Source: an uncultured Desulfobacterales bacterium (lineage in GTDB: Bacteria > Desulfobacterota > Desulfobacteria > Desulfobacterales > JAFDCJ01). Taken from it: 16,586 bases of DNA. The translations under genes were made by a program, and so were the position numbers. How positions within the stretch are numbered: position 1 is the stretch's first letter; each line of letters opens with the position of its first letter. The notes below the pieces were generated by a model that saw only the letters and a program-made list of their open reading frames with translations, did not search any database and was not told the origin of the DNA. Shown piece after piece: positions 13,690-16,586 of this stretch. The stretch lies in the NCBI GenBank assembly GCA_945787595.1, contig CALZJV010000159.1, positions 1 through 16,586 of the forward strand, written 5' to 3'.

Positions 13690-15165
13690 TTATCCTTTGG
13701 GATTCACCACAAACGGTGGCGGGAATTGACGTCCGCCGCGCTCCAGGGTCAGCCAGCGTGATTCGGTGAAGGTTTCGATCGATGCTTTGCCACCATGACG
13801 TCCGAGGCCGCTGTTTTTCACACCGCCAAACGGAACATGGGGCTCATCATTCACCGAGCTGCAATTCACGTGGGCCATACCCGTTTGCAAGAGCCGGGCA
13901 ACGGCCAGGCCCTTTTCTTCATCCCGGGTGATGATTCCGGCCGACAGGCCATATTCTGAATCGTTGGCCAGGGCAATGGCTTCATCAACCCCTTTGGCTT
14001 TAATAATCGGAGCCACCGGGCCGAAGGTCTCCTCCTGAAAAACGCGCATTTCAGGTGTGACATCGGCCAACACGGTCGGCTGGTAATACAGCCCGTCGTA
14101 GGTGCCGCCCGCAAGCAATTTGGCACCCTGATCAACCGCTTCAGTGACCTGACTGTGAATTTTGTCCAACTGGCGCTGGTTGATAATGGGGCCGATTACA
14201 TTGGGCATCTCGCGCAGGTCACCGCTGTTAAGCGTCTTCACTTTCTCTACAAACCGTTCAGTAAACTCATCGGCAACCGATTCATCGACAATGATACGCT
14301 CCACCGACATGCAGATTTGTCCCTGGTGCATGAACGAGCCAAATGTAGCAGCGTTCAGGGCGCGCTCCATATCGGCATCATCGAGGATGATCAGGGCATC
14401 ATTGCCGCCCAACTCAACACAGACCTTTTTGAGCATCTGACCGGCTTTGGCGGCCACCTGCCGTCCGACGGCAGTCGATCCGGTAAAACTAACACCGCCC
14501 ACCTGGGGATGAGTCACCATTTCATCACCGACATCGGCGACATGATCGCGGGAACAGGTGACCACGTTGAATACACCCGCCGGTAGCCCGGCTTCTTCGA
14601 AGAGTTCGGCTATCAATAGCCCGCCGGACACCGGCGTTTCCTCTGACGGTTTCAACACAACGGCGTTGCCGACTGCTAGGGCAACCGCCAAACCACGCGA
14701 AGAAAGCAACAGCGGAAAGTTCCAAGGTGAAATCACCGATACAACGCCCAGCGGTTGACGAACCACCATACTGACCTTGCCGTGATCCGAAGGCAAGATT
14801 TCACCGGTTAATTGATAGACCGCCGCGGCCGCAGCCCGGAAAATACCGGGAACATAGCCGGACTCAAACATCCCTTTGCCGATCCAGGCGCCGCCTTCAT
14901 CGATTAATGCGTTGACAAAGTCCATTTGCCGTTTTTCGAGAATATCTGCAGCTTTGAGAAGGTAACCGGCCCGCTGGGGATGGGGCATGGCTGCCCACTC
15001 GGTTTGGGCTGCGGTGGCTGCTTCGATGGCCTTTTTGGCATCCTCTCGAGTTCCGTCGGGGACTTCGGCCCAGACCTCACCGCTGGCAGGGTTGTAATCG
15101 CCAAATGTGTCCCCAGTGCTGACCCACTCACCGTTGATGTACATTTTGTAGCTATTTTCGCTCAT
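13690..15165 (-). CDS. NAD(P)-dependent aldehyde dehydrogenase, vanillin/benzaldehyde dehydrogenase-like
   Basis: This 491-residue protein is a complete ALDH superfamily member. Visible landmarks are PWNF (147-150), K172 in LKPSEE, FTGS (227-230) of the cofactor loop, general base E251 in ELGGN, and nucleophile C285 in QGQICMS. The overall sequence (FMHQGQICMSVERI, VNDEPHVPFGGVKNSGLGRHGG) resembles the aromatic-aldehyde (VaniDH/BADH) branch, which oxidises benzaldehyde- or vanillin-type aldehydes to acids in the cytosol. The best start is ATG 15165: GAGGG at 15175-15171 sits five bases before it, whereas the GTG at 15171 overlaps that site and would have none. It is transcribed alone, convergent with the thioesterase remnant. 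Confidence 0.92.
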   Translation of the reverse strand: MSENSYKMYINGEWVSTGDTFGDYNPASGEVWAEVPDGTREDAKKAIEAATAAQTEWAAMPHPQRAGYLLKAADILEKRQMDFVNALIDEGGAWIGKGMFESGYVPGIFRAAAAAVYQLTGEILPSDHGKVSMVVRQPLGVVSVISPWNFPLLLSSRGLAVALAVGNAVVLKPSEETPVSGGLLIAELFEEAGLPAGVFNVVTCSRDHVADVGDEMVTHPQVGGVSFTGSTAVGRQVAAKAGQMLKKVCVELGGNDALIILDDADMERALNAATFGSFMHQGQICMSVERIIVDESVADEFTERFVEKVKTLNSGDLREMPNVIGPIINQRQLDKIHSQVTEAVDQGAKLLAGGTYDGLYYQPTVLADVTPEMRVFQEETFGPVAPIIKAKGVDEAIALANDSEYGLSAGIITRDEEKGLAVARLLQTGMAHVNCSSVNDEPHVPFGGVKNSGLGRHGGKASIETFTESRWLTLERGGRQFPPPFVVNPKG

Positions 15166-15480
15166 TTTCACCCTCTTTTGTTATAAATTAACAACCATAT
15201 GATACTCATGCTAATGCATAATCAATTTTTAAGTAATTAGCAAGTGCCCAAATTGTGGATGTCATGCCTGCTTTCTCAGTCACAGAATCCCCCCACGTAT
15301 TGCAGACTAACTTAACTAATCCTAACTTTTTACGCTGTGTAAAATCGACCAGTAATAACCGTGGCCCTTATTAGGTGGTACCTAAATCTATTGGGTATCA
15401 AAGGAATATCAGGGGTTCTTGGCAAGCTGAATTCAAACTGGCTTGTATCTTTACTTATGGCAGGTTTGATTTGGGTGGTT
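15166..15480 (+). other. Intergenic region upstream of the aldehyde dehydrogenase gene
   Basis: This holds the minus-strand promoter region of the aldehyde dehydrogenase gene. An imperfect dyad with TGAT/ATCA outer and ATGC/GCAT inner half-sites spans 15200-15224 and could bind a regulator. TTAGGT-GGT-ACCTAA forms a hairpin at 15371-15385. A 49-codon hydrophobic frame (15361-15510, GTG start) overlaps the end of the PHP gene but has no ribosome binding site. Confidence 0.4.
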
Positions 15481-16047
15481 TTAGAAAACCAGATGTTCCT
15501 CTATGCCTAGCTGCGCAGCAGCGTAGTGGGCGACAGCCTGAGCTAGCCAGTTCGGCTGATGAGCGTCCGAACTGATGACGAACTTGAATTGATTTGTGAA
15601 TGGGCCATAGTACTGCTTCCAGTCAGTACGCCAGATGTACCGGTTATTGATTTCAATCAAACATTCAGAGGGCACCTGGTTAAGGTTTGTGTGAAAAGCG
15701 TTGGGATGAGCGATAATGACAGGCTTGCTGGTCGTGAGCAATTTGTCCAGAGAACGATAATCGGCAGTCTGATCCCGGCAGTGAAAAATGTAGTAATCGA
15801 CATCATATTTTGTTGCTTCATCGACCCAAGGATGTCCATCCACCTCGACGCCAACTTTCAATCCGACTTGGCGAATTTCTTTTTCGTAACCTTCAAAATC
15901 CCCGTTCACCAGATATTCAAAATGGTCGCTGATGCCAACGATGATAGCATGCTTGACAGCAGCGACGAGGGCAACGGTCTGCTCGGGCACGACGGAGTTG
16001 TCACTTGTCGAGTATGTGGTATGAATATGCAAATCTTGTTGCAGCAT
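15481..16047 (-). CDS. PHP-domain metal-dependent phosphoesterase
   Basis: The 188-residue product has the PHP metal-binding pattern nearly complete: H7 and H9 in DLHIHTTYS, D41-H42 in GISDH, E68 in GVEVD, H89 in IFHC, H114 in IIAHPN and D161-x-H163 in SSDAHQ. PHP proteins hydrolyse phosphoesters with a trinuclear metal site; relatives include histidinol phosphatase and nucleotide-processing enzymes. The protein is shorter than HisK-type enzymes (about 260), so the substrate is not predictable. It is cytosolic, with no signal or membrane segment. AGG in TATAGGCCTAACG precedes the ATG at 16047. It stands alone on the minus strand, with no obvious partner. Confidence 0.9.
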   Translation of the reverse strand: MLQQDLHIHTTYSTSDNSVVPEQTVALVAAVKHAIIVGISDHFEYLVNGDFEGYEKEIRQVGLKVGVEVDGHPWVDEATKYDVDYYIFHCRDQTADYRSLDKLLTTSKPVIIAHPNAFHTNLNQVPSECLIEINNRYIWRTDWKQYYGPFTNQFKFVISSDAHQPNWLAQAVAHYAAAQLGIEEHLVF

Positions 16048-16586
16048 CGTTAGGCCTATAGCATAGCGTTTTGAAAAATCGGTAACCTGATCTCAGTGAT
16101 TCGATTTCCTATTGGTTACATGAAATACACAAGGCAATCAACCGGTATTTCAAATCTTGGTTGACTCCTTCAACATGGGTACCACCTTAGTGCTCTGGAG
16201 CCTGACTGCATAATGCATCAAGCAAGGTAATCAATTTTGGCTTGCCTAAAATTAGGAATTTCGTGCCAATATTCGACCGAAATCGGGTATAACTGGCTTT
16301 GGGAAATCCCCTTTAAGTTTACATAAAGGAGTTTTATCAGACCCTGACAACACCGGCGCTCGATAAAAATCGGCGGTTTTGCACCCGATTGTAAGCGTGT
16401 GCATTTGAAAAAAGTGTCTCAAAAAGGCGCCGGCATTAAATTTGAAATTTTTTCCAAATAGACTGTAACCGGCTGCTATCCGTCATAATTTAATTTAGCC
16501 AAATCTAAATGTCAAAACGATGGCAGCGCTTATGTTCCTGCCAGATATGTCAGGATCGCTGGATTTCGCATCGCCATACCCGGCGT
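16048..16586 (+). other. Gene-free end of the window
   Basis: No gene, tRNA or recognisable repeat family is seen. It contains the upstream region of the minus-strand PHP gene, an inverted copy of AGGTGGTACC (16178-16187) whose partner lies at 15373-15382 beyond the PHP gene, and a hairpin near 16357-16380. A gene may start beyond the edge. Confidence 0.4.
16357..16380 (+). terminator. Possible weak intrinsic terminator
   Basis: CGC-T-CGAT pairs with ATCG-GCG around an AAAA loop (16357-16375, one bulged T), and TTTT follows at 16377-16380. The T-run is short and there is no gene on the plus strand ending nearby, so the call is tentative. Confidence 0.25.

Noticed and set aside
14155..14586. 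Long plus-strand frames inside the aldehyde dehydrogenase gene
   Set aside because: Antisense shadows of a well-conserved gene, without recognisable domains.
15169..15171. GTG 15171 as start of the aldehyde dehydrogenase
   Set aside because: It overlaps the GAGGG ribosome binding site that serves ATG 15165.

Overview
The window looks like accessory-rich chromosome of a sulfate-reducer-like deltaproteobacterium (Desulfobacterota, probably Desulfobacterales). This is inferred from gene style: a TRAP transporter paired with a universal stress protein, PilZ, DUF4388-TPR and DUF5658 signalling genes, a Tat-exported Fe-S aldo/keto reductase, a DUF3524 glycosyltransferase, heptad repeats between genes, and a possible use of selenocysteine. 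No rRNA, tRNA, CRISPR array or intact transposase gene was found.

Layout. 1-2200: end of a probable DctP, then DctQ and DctM of a TRAP uptake system. 2389-2907: universal stress protein, followed by a MoxR ATPase remnant. 3203-3926: AT-rich spacer with a near-perfect sigma-54 promoter but no gene close behind it. 3927-6242: signalling block with a PilZ protein, a DUF4388-TPR-zinc-ribbon-receiver gene broken by two frameshifts, and a convergent DUF5658 membrane protein flanked by an 18-bp direct repeat. 6243-7223: gene debris and structured repeats. 7224-7865: DUF3179-family exported protein with an in-frame TGA. 7861-8150: long imperfect inverted repeat. 8370/8460-9902: membrane SpoIIE/PP2C phosphatase with HAMP. 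9967-11052: DUF3524 glycosyltransferase related to tRNA-queuosine mannosyltransferase. 11311-13430: an exported unknown protein, the Tat aldo/keto reductase and a small membrane ORF that also has an in-frame TGA. 13477-13689: thioesterase remnant. 13690-15165 (minus): aldehyde dehydrogenase. 15481-16047 (minus): PHP-domain phosphoesterase.

The most interesting signal is at 7605-7607. The in-frame TGA of the DUF3179 gene falls exactly where that family has the first Cys of its YCPLC motif. The frame stays open and recognisably homologous for 86 codons afterwards. A 7-bp hairpin with a G-containing apical loop lies 22 nt downstream, the geometry expected of a bacterial SECIS. This is a candidate selenoprotein. 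A small membrane ORF (13224-13430) also has an in-frame TGA with a SECIS-like hairpin 25 nt away. A third in-frame TGA lies in the N-terminal extension of the phosphatase. TGA is an ordinary stop in several intact genes here, so the genetic code is not reassigned. The window also holds clear gene decay (MoxR, thioesterase and surface-antigen remnants, plus two frameshifts), so nonsense mutation is the main competing explanation.

Functionally, the intact genes suggest carboxylate uptake with stress control, surface or c-di-GMP-linked signalling, partner-switching phosphatase signalling, tRNA modification, periplasmic redox chemistry and aldehyde oxidation. Apart from DctPQM and the 11311-13430 group, I see little evidence of long operons.
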